64,000 nt of DNA from Heterostelium album PN500 (Eukaryota; Evosea; Eumycetozoa; Acytosteliales; Acytosteliaceae), in assembly GCF_000004825.1 (NCBI RefSeq), contig NW_008805089.1, positions 1,116,001-1,180,000 on the forward strand. Reading direction: 5' to 3'. Positions 24,211 to 35,775 of the stretch are shown here, in pieces. Every line of letters begins with the position of its first letter. Positions within the stretch are counted from its first letter, which is position 1. The notes under the pieces are model-generated. The model did no database searches. It saw only the letters and a program-made list of their open reading frames with translations, and was not told the DNA's origin. Made by a program: the position numbers and the translations under genes.

Positions 24211-25604
24211 ATGTTTAGATCAACTTTTTTAAATATAAAAAGATTTAGTTATAGTTATAGTAGTAATTCATTATTAAGAAATAGAGTTACTAATTCAACA
24301 AAGTTATTATCGATTCAAAATATAAATATAAACAACAGAAATGATAGCAGTATAATAGGAGAAACACAACTTGCTAGAAATATATTCTTTAGTAGTTATA
24401 TTTCAAATGTTACAGATTATCAAATTACCAAGGAGGATGAGATGTTCAGTGAGATCGAAGAGAGCAAAACATATGAGCGTAGAGGTAATTTCGTGGCCTC
24501 TAGGTCCATTCTTGGTAGATCGTTGGAAATGACAGAGCGAATGATCGGCAAGAAGAATCCGATCACTCTTAATATTCTATTTAGGTTGATCAATTGTGAG
24601 ATGGCAATCGGTGAGCTGAGTCGTGCACAACAGTTGGCCAATACAGTGTTGGAGAGAGTGGACCTCGCCGATAGTTCAAACGATCGATACACCATTCCAA
24701 GTCTCAACAATCTCATACTTTGCAATAAATATCAGGGTAACCTACAATTGGCGGAATCAAATTCCGATAAACTGATTACACTCGCTCGTGACAGAGGCAA
24801 CCGAGAGTTGGAAATTGGAACACTTCTCAACAAAGCGATCATCCAAGGATTGCAATGCAACGATGAATGTCAAAAGCTCTTTGAAGAAGCAATGATTCTA
24901 TCCAATAAATATTTGGAACCAACTCATCCACTTAATGGTAAGTTTAGTTTAATATCGGAAAAAAACAAGGATATTATTCTTATATTAATTTTTTATTTTC
25001 CTATTTATAATTAATTCCAGAAATTATTTATGGAAATTATGGTAGCTATTGTCATTCAGTGGAAAAGGATGAGATGGCAGAGAGTCTATATAAGAAAGCA
25101 ATTGAATCGGCTCAATCGAATAATAATCAAAAGGAATTGTCAAACATATTGACAAACTATTCAGAGTTTCTGTTGGATAGTGAACAGCTAGACAGAGCGG
25201 AGGAGATGTTAAAGTTGGCATCGGCCAAGGCAGAGGAGGTTTACGGTCGTCAGAGTGCAAAACTTGGAAGTGTTATTTATATCATGGCCAAGTTGTATCG
25301 TGCCAAAGGAAATGCTCAATGGGCAGAAGGATTCTTCAATCGTTGTATCACCATCTTTGAAGACCACAAAAATCTTAGCACAATGGCACAGAAAGAGCAA
25401 GCACAAAAGGAGAGACAGGAAACTCCACAATACCAAGCAGGTAAGCGTGAAATTGAACTGCGGACCAACAAAGAGGTCGACATTGACTATGGTAACGTTC
25501 TATGGGACTTTGCTCAAATGTTAAGAGAAAAAGGTAGAGTACCAGAGGCTGTCAATCTCGAGCAGCGTGCAAGAAAATTAAATGCTTTGGAAGATGATGA
25601 ATAG
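24211..25604 (+). CDS. TPR-repeat protein, probably mitochondrial
   Basis: Two exons (24211-24937 and 25021-25604) give 436 residues. The N-terminus (MFRSTFLNIKRFSYSYSSNS) is rich in Arg, Ser and aromatic residues, lacks acids, and resembles a mitochondrial targeting sequence. From about residue 75 onward there are tandem helix pairs with TPR or kinesin-light-chain-like spacing. Examples are YERRGNFVASRSILGRSLEM, YGSYCHSVEKDEMAESLYKK and MAKLYRAKGNAQWAEGFFNR. A final repeat is DYGNVLWDFAQMLREKGRVP. The layout resembles TTC19, a mitochondrial complex III assembly factor, but similar arrays occur widely. I therefore call only a TPR protein. The ATG at 24211 is preferred over upstream non-ATG codons. 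It converges on U2AF. Confidence 0.8.
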
Positions 25605-25762
25605 ATAGATAGATAGAGAGAAAAGATAGATAAATAAATAGAATAAAAAAAAAAAAAGAATGAATAGTAAACTATCATTATTAATATATTATATTGGTAT
25701 TTATATTTCTATTTAATTATTTTGTTTATTGGTTTATTATTTTTTTGTTTGTTTTGTTTTTG

Positions 25763-27889
25763 TTAGAATTCCATATCATTGGAACCATTTCTAAATCTTT
25801 GATTTTCATTGTTGTCGTTTTCATAAGGATTATTATTATAGTCGTTATATTCATTGCCATTTTCATTTTCATTTGTAGAGTTTTCGTTGTTTCCTTCGAT
25901 AATATAAAGATCCTCTGGATAAAAAGCGGTGATAATCGTTCTGTAATTATATTTTCTGCCTCCTAGTCCCACCCATGCTTTCTGAGCAGACTCTAACTGA
26001 CTGAAACAAACAAACACTTTGATTATATCCAATGGGCTATCCTTTGGTCTACTAATAAAAATCGATTCTATCTCTCCAAACTCTTCACATGCATCTTTAG
26101 TATCGAGCAATAGATTTTCATAGTTGTTATCGTCTTGAATCTCTTCTTTATCTGTCATATTCAAAAGTTGTACAACTCTAGATGGTTTTGAATTATCTAA
26201 AATAGTAAATAGTAATCAAATTAGTTAGTACATGTAGGGAGCGCTATTTAATTCAAGGTATTATTACTACTTACTGTCTGATGATACATTGGATCTTATT
26301 GCACCTAAAACTTGTGGTAGTGCAGTTGTTAAATTTAAAAGTGATGAAACCGATGAATCTACTTTTACTTTGCTTGGATTGTTGAGAGATTGGTTGTTGT
26401 TGTTATTGTTGTTGTTGTTGGCGATCGCTTCCTTTCCGAGAGATGCTTTCTGTACGAGTAGTGACTTGTCTCCAAATTTGGTTCCGTTGAGTTCTGCGCA
26501 TGCCTTGTCGGTGTTCTCGGGGTCGAGAAACTCGCAGAATGCAAATCCCTTTGAGATACCGGTCTTTGTGTCCTTGACCAAGTTGAATGCTTTCAGTCTA
26601 CCGATTGCGCTCAACATCGATTTGATTTGCTCTTCGTTGAGGGTGGGCGGAAGTCCACCAAGGAAAATCTTGTTTTCGCTGTCGGGCACGTTGGTGCTGA
26701 CAATGGAGAGTCCAGTGGGCATTGGCTCGTTGCTGCCCGATTGGTAATCCTTGGGACGACGTATCTTGAGCGAGTAACCCGACAAACTGATTCCGTCGAG
26801 TCCCATGCCCAGTGTCGCTTCCTCACTGGAGCGGAACTCGATGAATGCAAACGACTTGCCAGTTGTGATCTGGCAGAGTAGCACTGGCTGGCCAGGCTTG
26901 GTGGTGAGTGCCGCCGCAATAATGGCGGCGTTAAAGAACTCGACGATCTGTGCCTCTGTGACATTGGGTGGAATGTTTCCAACGTACAATCTTCTACTTT
27001 GTTTGGCGAGTGCTGCACTTGCCGACTGGACAGACGGCATGTTATTGGCACCGCCCATTCCCATGGCACCACCACCACCACCAGACATAGCCATGTTCAT
27101 ATTATTCATGTGAATACCACCCATTTGTTGCTGGTGTTGTTGATGTTGTTGCTGTTGTTGTAGCTGTTGGTGTTGCTGCTGCTGCTGTTGTTGTTGCTGT
27201 TGCTGTTGTGGATTCATGCCCATGGGCATTGGCGCGCCACTATTTTGTTGGCCGGTATGTCCGGCGACGCCACTATACGAAGTCAGTCCCATCATCATCT
27301 GTTGTTGATGATGATGTTGAATCGATTGTGGTGGATGTGCTTGTACCTGGTAGTTTGGATGCTGTTGCTGCAGTGCCTGACTTCCATAGACCTGACCGAC
27401 CGGTGCCACCATATCATTGGGATCGGGTGGTCTGTCCCAAAGTGACGACTTTCTACTTGATGCACTTGGGGTTGTCGCAGCAACACCATTATTGTTATTA
27501 TTACCATTGTTATTGTTGTTATGTGCAGGTGAAGTTGTTGAGGTTGCAGGTGGACCGTATCCACCACCACCACCACCGCCACCACTCGAAGATCTACTCG
27601 AAGGTGATCTACTTCTCTTTCTATCTCTACTATAACGATAACCATCTCTATCTCTATCACCTCTGTCGCTTCTATCACCTCTATCGCTTCTATCACCTCT
27701 GTCACCACCTCTATCGCTGCCTCGTCTGTCACGATCGCTTCTGTCACCACCCCTATCGCTTCGATCCCTGTCACCTCTATCTCTATCGCTTCTGTCACCT
27801 CTATCCCTATCACTTCGATCTCTGTCTCTATCTCTATCTCTATCACGCTTGTCTCTATCTCTATCTTTATCTTTATCCCTCTCACTCAT
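25763..27889 (-). CDS. u2af2: U2AF large subunit (U2AF65-like splicing factor)
   Basis: Two exons (27889-26275 and 26196-25763) give 682 residues. The N-terminus is a long Arg/Asp/Ser repeat region (residues 1-95) in place of a pure RS domain. A Gly run follows, then a candidate U2AF-ligand motif with its key Trp (RKSSLWDRPPDP), which in animals binds the small subunit U2AF35. After a poly-Gln/Met linker come RRM1 (RRLYVGNIPPNVTEAQIVEF), RRM2 (KIFLGGLPPTLNEEQIKSML with KGFAFCEF) and a C-terminal UHM-type RRM (SRVVQLLNM, CEEFGEIESIFI, KAWVGLGGRKYNYR). U2AF binds the polypyrimidine tract and recruits U2 snRNP through SF1/SF3B1 contacts. A 23-residue Asn/Glu-rich tail follows the UHM. It is head-to-head with the poly-Q gene at 28616. 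Confidence 0.93.
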
Positions 27890-28615
27890 TCTCTCTCTAT
27901 TCTATCAAATAAATAAAACCAAACAAAAATAAAACAAACAATTAAAAAAATACTTATGCAAAACCACAATTTTTTGAAAATTTTTAAAAAAAAATCACAT
28001 TGTCTCCTTATTCACAAAAACTAAACTTAAATATGATTAATGAAAATTCAATAATAATAATATCTTTTTTTATTTTTATTTTTTTATTAATGTATTTTAT
28101 TATAAATCCCTGTTATAACATATATGGATAAAAAAAAATAAAAATAATTGTATTAAAAATAAAAGATGAAAATAAATATTTAAATATTGAAAATATTTAA
28201 CGAGATTTATCAATATTTCGATTGCAAATAAAAAAAAGATATTCTTATTCTCTCACTTTTACCAAACAGAACAATTGATTGATTGTTGTGAACAAACAGT
28301 GCAGTATTGGGTTTTTTCACTTTTTCTCTTAAAATTCTTAAAAAAATTGGAAAAAAATTTTATTTATAAATAAAAAAACAAACAACTTCACAATATTATT
28401 TTAATTATTTTAATTTTTTTTTTCAAACCAAACAGTAATAATAAAATTTAAATCACATAACTAATAACAATCATATATATATAAATTAGTTTTTTTTTAA
28501 AAAATAATTAAAATAAAAAAATAAAAATAAAATAAAATAAAAATTCTAGGAAATCAAGATTAATAAATTAAATTAGAGACAACCGATTTACAGTCAAATA
28601 AAACTAAAGATAACC
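27890..28615. promoter_or_regulatory. Divergent intergenic promoter region (U2AF / poly-Q protein)
   Basis: This 726-base spacer is extremely AT-rich with long A and T runs. It must hold the promoters of two divergent genes. No defined element was recognised. Confidence 0.5.
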
Positions 28616-29416
28616 ATGTTCAACTTATTTAATAAGAAATCGAATAGAAACGAGAATTATAAGAGCGCTGAGAGAGAAGACGATGATTTCGTAATTGTAA
28701 ATGATGGTGTCACTCAATCTGGATGGGTAGCACTCAACGATGATCATCAATATATTCAACAACAGTATCAGCAATTACAACAACAACAACTTCAACAACA
28801 GCAACAGCAACAACAACAACAGCAAGAACAACAACAACAGACCAATTCAAATATATTACCAATCTATCAAATTAAACAACAACAATTGAATTTAGATGAA
28901 TTAGAAGTACAAAATCAGGATGAACAGCAAGAACAAGAGGAAGTAGTGCAACAAGTAGAACAACTCAGTGAGGAAGATGTTCCAAATATTATTGATTTCA
29001 GAGTTGTCAGAGAATCAAATCCGTTGGTCGATTTTGATGTTGTAAATTGTAATAATAATAATAATAGCAACAATAACAATGAATGTGATATAGTTGTTCC
29101 AGTTGCTGAGAATTCAATTGGTTCACCAATGATTGTAGAGGACCAAGAGATTGTTCCAACAATCAATACTGAACCAATCTTGATAAAGACCACCGGTAAA
29201 TCAGAGAATAACTATGCTTCGCCAAGTAACAACATCAAACCATATTTCACAAGAACTACCAACACATCCACCAGCTACACCAACACTTCACCAGTTCCAA
29301 TCCGTGGAGGTTTCACAAGATCCTCAGTGCCAACCACCAACTACGTTTCCAACACCAATGTCACATCCTATATTTCTACATCAAAGACAACCGGTACCTA
29401 CTGTAACAGTTTCTAA
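28616..29416 (+). CDS. Low-complexity poly-Gln protein with candidate LC3-interacting motif
   Basis: A single exon of 266 residues. The N-terminus is basic (MFNLFNKKSNRNENYKSAER), followed at once by an acidic-aromatic motif EDDDFVIVND. A long Gln-rich stretch (residues about 46-90), an acidic Glu/Gln region and an Asn run come next. The Ser/Thr-rich C-terminus has repeated YFTRTT and GFTRSS type segments and ends SKTTGTYCNSF. No folded domain is recognised. The DDDFVIV segment fits the acidic-[FWY]-x-x-[LIV] pattern of an LC3/Atg8-interacting region, but such matches arise by chance in disordered proteins. Codon use matches neighbouring genes, so I believe it is expressed. Function unknown. 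Confidence 0.7.
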   Translation: MFNLFNKKSNRNENYKSAEREDDDFVIVNDGVTQSGWVALNDDHQYIQQQYQQLQQQQLQQQQQQQQQQQEQQQQTNSNILPIYQIKQQQLNLDELEVQNQDEQQEQEEVVQQVEQLSEEDVPNIIDFRVVRESNPLVDFDVVNCNNNNNSNNNNECDIVVPVAENSIGSPMIVEDQEIVPTINTEPILIKTTGKSENNYASPSNNIKPYFTRTTNTSTSYTNTSPVPIRGGFTRSSVPTTNYVSNTNVTSYISTSKTTGTYCNSF

Positions 29417-29764
29417 TTGATCACAATCACCAACAAACAATGCGCACCACCAACCTTTTTTCATTTCTAGAAATAACAACAACAATAATAACAAAACATC
29501 TATAATAATAATTAATTAATAAGTTGATTAAGATATAATAATCAAATCAAAGCTTATTTTAATTATAATGTTTTGTTTTGTTGATTTCTAAAATATTCCA
29601 TTGTTTTTTTTTGTAAGAGTTAAGAGTTTTTTCCAGAATTAATTAATTAATTAAAATAAAGTGTTATATATATATATAATTTTTTGTAAATAATAACAAT
29701 TAAAATGATGATTGATACTTTATTTATATATTTATTTGTTAGTTTTAAATTGATATCTTTGAAT
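29417..29764. other. Convergent intergenic spacer
   Basis: The shared 3' region of two convergent genes. It is AT-rich with AATAAA-like signals (for example near 29655). Nothing else is seen. Confidence 0.6.
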
Positions 29765-30280
29765 TTATGGACCAAGAGAGAAGATAATTTGGCATTGTGC
29801 ACAACAAAATAATGGTGGGAACGGGGGAATGTACATCTGATGTTTTGCTTGACATTCCTTTGGGTCAATCTTTGGACATTGAACATTAGCACAGTGACTG
29901 ATGGCATCGTTTTTAGAAGCCATCATTTTTATTGACCGTTTTCCACCTCTATGCTTTTTATGTTTTTTCTCTTTTTTATCCTTATTATCTTTTTTATCTT
30001 TATTGTCCTTGTTTTTATCTTTATTGTCTTTGTCTTTATGCTTCTTGTCATCTTTAGGCTTGTTTTCAGCTGGTACTGGTTTGACATCGATTGGATGACC
30101 TGCAGTAGAAGTGAATTGAATGACAGGATTGGATGTTGTCATTTGACGAGTTGGAACAATAGCTGGTTCAATATTAGGTCCATATTCGAGGTGTTCAACT
30201 TGATCTGTTCCATCTATCGTGTTAAATCCACATAACAACAGACACACTAACAACAAGCATAGTAATAGCTTTTTTTCCAT
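29765..30280 (-). CDS. Secreted Lys-rich protein with C-terminal Cys module, unknown function
   Basis: A single exon of 171 residues. The signal peptide is clear (MEKKLLLCLLLVCLLLCGF). A Pro/Thr-containing spacer leads into a Lys/Asp-rich repeat (KDKDNKDKNKDNKDKK and similar, about residues 75-105) and a basic HKKHRGGKR stretch that could be a processing site. The C-terminal 50 residues hold seven cysteines (CANVQCPKIDPKEC then FCCAQC). This is a compact disulphide-rich module somewhat like VWC-type Cys motifs, but I do not assign it. It may be an extracellular matrix or slime-sheath component; that is inference. It is divergent from the ceramidase gene over a long 2.1 kb spacer. Confidence 0.7.
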   Translation of the reverse strand: MEKKLLLCLLLVCLLLCGFNTIDGTDQVEHLEYGPNIEPAIVPTRQMTTSNPVIQFTSTAGHPIDVKPVPAENKPKDDKKHKDKDNKDKNKDNKDKKDNKDKKEKKHKKHRGGKRSIKMMASKNDAISHCANVQCPKIDPKECQAKHQMYIPPFPPLFCCAQCQIIFSLGP

Positions 30281-32375
30281 TGATTTTTATTGCAAACAAA
30301 TAAAAAATACAAAATGCATATTTGAAATGATTCAAAATCAATATTTATTATTACTACATTTATTTATTTAAATATGAAAAGTGTTAAAATCACACAAAAA
30401 AAAGCTAAATATTATTTGAAATTACATATAAATATTTGTTGGTAAGACAGTTAACTTTTACAATGACAACATTCACACATCAAAAAATAAAATAAAATTA
30501 ACATCATTGAAAGAAAATTTGTGTTTTGTAACAGCTGAGAAATTAATTTTAATATGTATATTTGATTGTTTAAATAATATATCTATCTTTTTTAATTTAT
30601 TTTCTTTAATTAATCTTTTCTTTCTTTTCTTTAATTAATGATGGTGAATTCAATGGTGCTACTGTTGTTGCATACATCGCATTAAACAATTCTATTTTTG
30701 GATAACTACAATTAGTGATGTCAACAAAAGGATATTTTGAATTCTACACATTTTGTTGGTAAAGTAAAGTGATCCGACGAATATTATATCTTTCTCTTAA
30801 TGAACTGAAACGGAGAGACACCCAAACACTACACAACTTTAATATAAAAATCTTGTTAGAAAATATCACAGCGCCAACTTCATGCTATCTGCTGTTGTTG
30901 TTACGACGACAACACTGATGGAGCTCTCAAATTTTCTGCTTTTGGTTCATTGGTCTCATTAGAATCTTGAATAATAACAAAATGCGAAATTTAGATATTT
31001 TGAATTTTCATAGGCAATTTTGAATTTTGAGAATTTCAAATTGTGGTTTTGAAGGAACAATCACCAATAAGCTGTTTGAAGATTGATATTTATTTTGAAA
31101 AATTTTAACAAATTTTGGGGTATTTTGTAATGCCCCATTTGTCGGCACAATCGGATGTTAAAAAAAAAAAAAAAAACTTTTCACTTACAATTCAACAATT
31201 TTATTTTAATTTTTTATACAATTTTATTCTTCTTCCACAAATTTCTAGATTACTTTAAAGTTGCAGATTGTAATTTTTCAATTTAAATTAGAAATCGATA
31301 TATATAATATATATATTTTAAATGTAATTATCTCTTTTTTTTTCCTTCTCCTATCCTATACAATTCAATACTTTTATATCAATCTTTCAAAACACTTTAT
31401 CCTATAAATATATATCATTATTTTTAAGAATTCTTTATTGCAAACAAACAAATATACAATAACAAACATTCAAACTTTGAAAAATGTAAAGTGATTGATC
31501 ATCATCACCATCATTTAAAAGTTTCAATATTTATTGAATAATATAATAGTATATGACCTATCTACTGACGTTTTGAATTGATGTCAATGAAATATTTATT
31601 GGTGTGATCTATTCAAATAGATGATGGTGATTAGGAGTTTGTTATTGGTGTTAATCAACGACTCTTCTCACCCCAAAACCATGAAAGGAAAAAATCAACT
31701 CAAATTTTTGGCTGTTTTTTTTTTTTTTGCAATTTAATTAATTTTTAATTAAGCAAAATATTAACTCCTACAATTTAATTACAAAAAAAACAAAAAAACA
31801 AAAAACCAACTTTGTACTGCCTACTTAATCTACAATTACATAAATTACACTTCTCAGTCTCATTTCATAAACACACACACACATCACACATTCCTATTCT
31901 CTTAACACACACACACACACATATAAATACACACAGTTCCCATTCAGTCAAAATAATTGATACACATATAAATAGCATAAAACCTCCTATTCTTTAATTT
32001 CATATTTTAAACTACTATTCAACAGGTAAATTATACAGATAATCAATTATTATTACAAATTCAACATTCACTTCATTACCATTACCATCATCACCGCCGG
32101 ATATTTATTTGTTATTGTTAATTCTATTGTGATTGTTTGTTCTATCTAATCTACATAAAAATTCAATCGATAGAAATTAGGAAATAGAAAAAGAATTTTC
32201 GATTGTAAACAACAACAACAATAATAATAATAATAAATATATTTACATTTTAAATTATTGATTTTGTTTTTTTTTCCCTAATATAAATAAAAATAATTTA
32301 CAATTGTCAATTGAAAAACTTAATTAATTAATATACATTTATATATAATTTTATTTTTATCTTATAGATTAAAAG
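30281..32375. other. Long intergenic region between divergent secreted-protein genes
   Basis: About 2.1 kb with no well-supported gene. The part 30640-30970 is less AT-rich. On the minus strand 30965-30901 could be a short terminal exon, but no partner exon is visible. Two CA-rich tracts lie at 31870-31887 and 31904-31935, within 510 bases of the ceramidase start. The remainder is homopolymeric A/T. Confidence 0.5.
31870..31935. repeat. CA-rich microsatellite-like tracts
   Basis: Two clusters of ACACAC separated by a short pyrimidine-rich spacer. CA-rich upstream sequence is frequent in dictyostelid developmental promoters, but no factor site can be assigned. Confidence 0.7.
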
Positions 32376-34576
32376 ATGAAATATATATTGTTACTTACTG
32401 CCCTTCTGGTGGTGGTGAGTTCAGCTGTAAAAATTCAAATCGAAAACAACGTTAGATTGGAGGATAACTCTGATTTCCAAATTGGTACCGGTATCTATGA
32501 TATTACTGGACCAGCCGCCGAAACAGGTATGATGGGATATGCCATGCCAGGTCAAGTCACCGGTGGTATCCATTTCCGTTTGAGATCACGTGCTTTTGTA
32601 TTTATAGATTCAAATGGCAACCGTGCCGTCTATGTCAGCACTGACAGTTGTATGATTTTCCAAGCCGTCAAGATTCAAGTCGTCCAATTGCTCGAGGAAC
32701 ACTTTGGACCAAATGTATATAGTCACGAAAATGTTTTGCTCTCTGGTATCCACACTCACAGTGGTCCAGGTGGTTACTCAATGTATGCCCTCTATGGTAT
32801 CACCACCCTCGGTTTCTACAAGGAAAGTTTCGATGCCATCTGTGAAGGTATCGTCCAATCGATTATCCGTGCTCACAACAACGTCAAGCCAGGTAAAATC
32901 ACTGCCGAACAAAGTAAATTATATGACTCAAATATCAAGTATGTATTAATAGTAGTTGGAAATCGATCAATTTACTTACCACCAACATGTAATAATTTAA
33001 TAGTCGTTCACCAACTGCTTATTTGAATAATCCAGCTGAGGAAAGAGCTTTGTATGAGAATGATGTCGATAAGAATATCACTTTGATTAAGATGGTCGAT
33101 ACCAATGGAAGTCCAATTGGTGCTTTGACATTCTTTGCTGTCCATTGTACATCGATGAACAACACCAATCATTTGATTAGTGGTGACAACAAGGGTTACG
33201 CTTCATACGCATGGGAGAAGTTGTTCAACAATAACTCATTGCCAGGTACTGGTCCATTCATTGCCGCTTTCGGTCAATCGAACGAAGGTGACGTCTCGCC
33301 AAACACACTCGGTGCATTCTGTCCAGATGGTTCAAGATGTTACGCTCCAGACTCGACATGCAACGGTAAGAACGAAGGTTGCAAGGGTATCGGTCCCGGA
33401 AAGGATGGTGACATGTTCGAATCCACTCAGATCATCGGTAACAACCAATTTCAAAAGGCTTTGGAGATGTGGGAGACCGCATCCATTCCAGTCCAAGGTT
33501 CCGTTCAATACCGTCATACCTGGTTGCCAATGACCAACATCACCGTCTACCCACCATTCACCCCAACTGCCGAGCCAGCTACCACCTGTCGTGCCGCCAT
33601 GGGTTACTCTTTCGCCGCCGGTACCACCGATGGTCCAGGTGCCTTTGACTTCACCCAAGGTGACAACAACACCAACGGTAACGTCTTCTGGAATTTCATC
33701 TCCAAGTTCATCGCCAAGCCAACCGAAGACCAAAAGCAATGTCAAGCACCAAAGCCAATTTTGATCGACGTCGGTCTCACCAAGCCACTCCCATGGACTC
33801 CAGATGTTGTCCCAATCCAAATCATCACCATCGGTAACATCGTTTTGTGTGCCGTTCCAGGTGAATTCACCACCATGTCTGGTCGTCGTTTGCGTAACAC
33901 TGTCTACGAGATTTTGAATGCTCAAGGTAGTGGTATCGAGAACCCAATCGTTTTGGTTGCTGGTCTCTCCAATACCTATTCCGGTTACATCGCCACCTAC
34001 GAAGAATACGAAGTTCAAAGATACGAAGCTGCCTCAACCATCTTTGGTCCACACACTTTGGGTGCCTACCAACAAGAGTTTGCCAAGCTCGCCACCTCCA
34101 TCGCCCAAAACAACCAAGTCGAACCAGGACCCTTCCCAAGAAACATGACCGGTCACACCTTCTTCTTCTTGCCACCAGTCGTCTATGACGAAGCCCCAGG
34201 TGGAAACTTTGGTGCCATCTACCAAGACGTCGGAACCACATACGCCGTCAACGACACTGTCACCGCTGTCTTTTACGGTGCTAACTTGAGAAACAACTTT
34301 ATGATTGAGAGCACCTTCTTGTCGGTCGATCTCGAAGTCTCACCAAACCAATGGGAAACCTTGTTCGTCGATGGTTCATGGGAGACCAAGATCTACTGGA
34401 AGATGCACGTTCCAGAAATCGCCCAATCACTCATCACCGTCGAATGGACCATTCCACCAACCATTTCCGCAGGTACCTACCGTATTACTCACCAAGGTTA
34501 TGCCAAGCCATCAATGTTCTCCGATAAGCTCGTTCCATACTCCGGTCAATCAAGTACATTCACTGTCACCGCCTAA
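32376..34576 (+). CDS. dcd2: Neutral ceramidase, secreted
   Basis: Two exons (32376-32938 and 33004-34576) give 711 residues. It hydrolyses ceramide to sphingosine and fatty acid. A signal peptide (MKYILLLTALLVVVSSA) precedes the catalytic domain. Family hallmarks are visible: GIYDITGPAAETGMMGYA near the N-terminus, the zinc-site segment SGIHTHSGPGGYS, NRSPTAYLNNPAEER at the exon junction, and GDVSPN, whose Ser286 matches the catalytic serine of neutral ceramidases. The C-terminal immunoglobulin-like domain ends around SSTFTVTA. Length agrees with bacterial and animal enzymes (about 650-780). Codon use in exon 2 is strongly biased to C-ending codons, suggesting high expression. The symbol follows the D. 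discoideum dcd2A/dcd2B pair; which of these is orthologous was not determined. Confidence 0.95.
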
Positions 34577-35003
34577 ACAAAATATATATTATTAAATTAA
34601 AAACACAAATTTATTTTAAAATTAATCTTATTATTCCATCCCCATTCCAATCCTTTTTTTTTTGATTTATTTTAAATTATTTCAATTTAAATAAACTTTA
34701 TCATTGTTCGATTTGCTTTTCATTAAAATAAAATTTTAGATTGTTTAATCATATATTTTTCATTTATCAACTAATTAATTAATCGGTACCAAGTTTGGTC
34801 AATTTGATATAACATAAATCAACACAGAAGATCAAATAACAATCAGATTACTGATCTAATTATTAATTCAGAAAAAAGGTAAAAGAAAATAAAAAACTAT
34901 TGTATTCCACAGGTATAATGTCATTGTTTTCAATTGTTAGATGATATGAAATAATTTAATTTATTTAGAATATTAAATTAATCAAATCAATAAGATTTGT
35001 TGA
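34577..35003. other. Convergent intergenic spacer
   Basis: The 3' ends of the ceramidase and CBM49-like genes face each other. The left edge of the inverted duplication falls at about 34994. Otherwise it is AT-rich with AATAAA-type signals. Confidence 0.6.
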
Positions 35004-35775
35004 TTATAAATAAGTGAGGTATCTGACAGAAAGGTTGGCAGGTGTTGATGGTGATCCAAGAAGAATAAAACCAAAAGTGTAGCTGGCACCTGCATTGATT
35101 GATGTTTGGTATGATGGAAGTGAAAGATCTCCATTTGGTAATCTGATAACATTCCAAAAGGCATTACCATCACGAACTTTGAAAGTGTAATCAGTATCAC
35201 TAATATTATTATTATTAAAAATAAATAATTGGTTATTAATTAAAAAATTTGATCTATTAAAATAATTGATTGATTAAAATATATTTACATGAAAAAGTTC
35301 TTGATATTTCTTCCAGATACGTTGGTTACGGTGACATCATATTGAGTGTATTGACGATTTCCACGACTTCCATCAGTCCATGTTCCAATCACAGTTTGAT
35401 GGATATTGAGGTCAGAGTTGACTTGTTCATTGGCTGCAACGAATGCAACACAAATGAGGAGTGAACAGAAAAGTGCAATTAATTTCATTGTTGTTAAGTT
35501 TTCTTTGAGTTTAATAGTTTTAAAGTTTAGTTTTGTTTTTTAACTTGTTTAATACTTTGAATTTGATTTGATGTTTCTACTCACAAAAACAATTCATTAT
35601 TTATAGTTTTATTCCTCCATCAGATTCTCTCATTGTTTAATAAATAATATAAAATAATTAGGTATGAAGATCCCAAAATCAAATATAAATGGAAATCAAA
35701 ATATTAGATAATAGCATTGAGCAGAATGTTTTGCAAAATAAACAAAGATAATAACCGTTATTGCTATGAAGTTGT
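34994..35775 (-). repeat. Inverted duplication, copy A (CBM49-like gene plus promoter)
   Basis: The reverse complement of this segment aligns with 48837-49626 over its whole length. It covers the gene, its intron and about 290 bases upstream. The right edge is TTGCTATGAAGTTGT (35761-35775), matched by ACAACTTCATAGCAA at 48837. The left edge is GATTTGTTGAT (34994-35004), matched by ATCAACAAATC ending at 49626. Exons differ at 7 of 396 bases by my count. The intron and parts of the promoter contain indels. Confidence 0.92.
35004..35488 (-). CDS. Secreted single-domain CBM49-like (cellulose-binding type) protein, copy A
   Basis: Two exons (35488-35289 and 35199-35004) give 131 residues. A signal peptide (MKLIALFCSLLICVAFVAA) is followed by a single beta-rich domain of about 110 residues. 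Features are QTVIGTWTDGSRGNRQYTQY, DVTVTNVSGRNIKNFF, FWNVIRLPNGDLSLPSYQTS and a closing GSPSTPANLSVRYLTYL. The alternation of DVTVTNVS-like strands, conserved Trp residues and the closing strand fits the CBM49 family. In dictyostelids these occur on many secreted cellulose-binding proteins of stalk, slime sheath and spore coat. It has two sequons (NVS and NLS). The family call is by pattern, not search. Its near-identical twin lies at 49124-49616 on the other strand. Confidence 0.8.

Noticed and set aside
26289-27912. Long open frames opposite the U2AF gene
   Set aside because: These are antisense shadows of Gln-, Arg/Asp- and Gly-rich codons in the real gene.
31812-31997. 61-codon frame upstream of the ceramidase gene
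   Set aside because: No ATG start; His/Thr composition is produced by the CA repeats.
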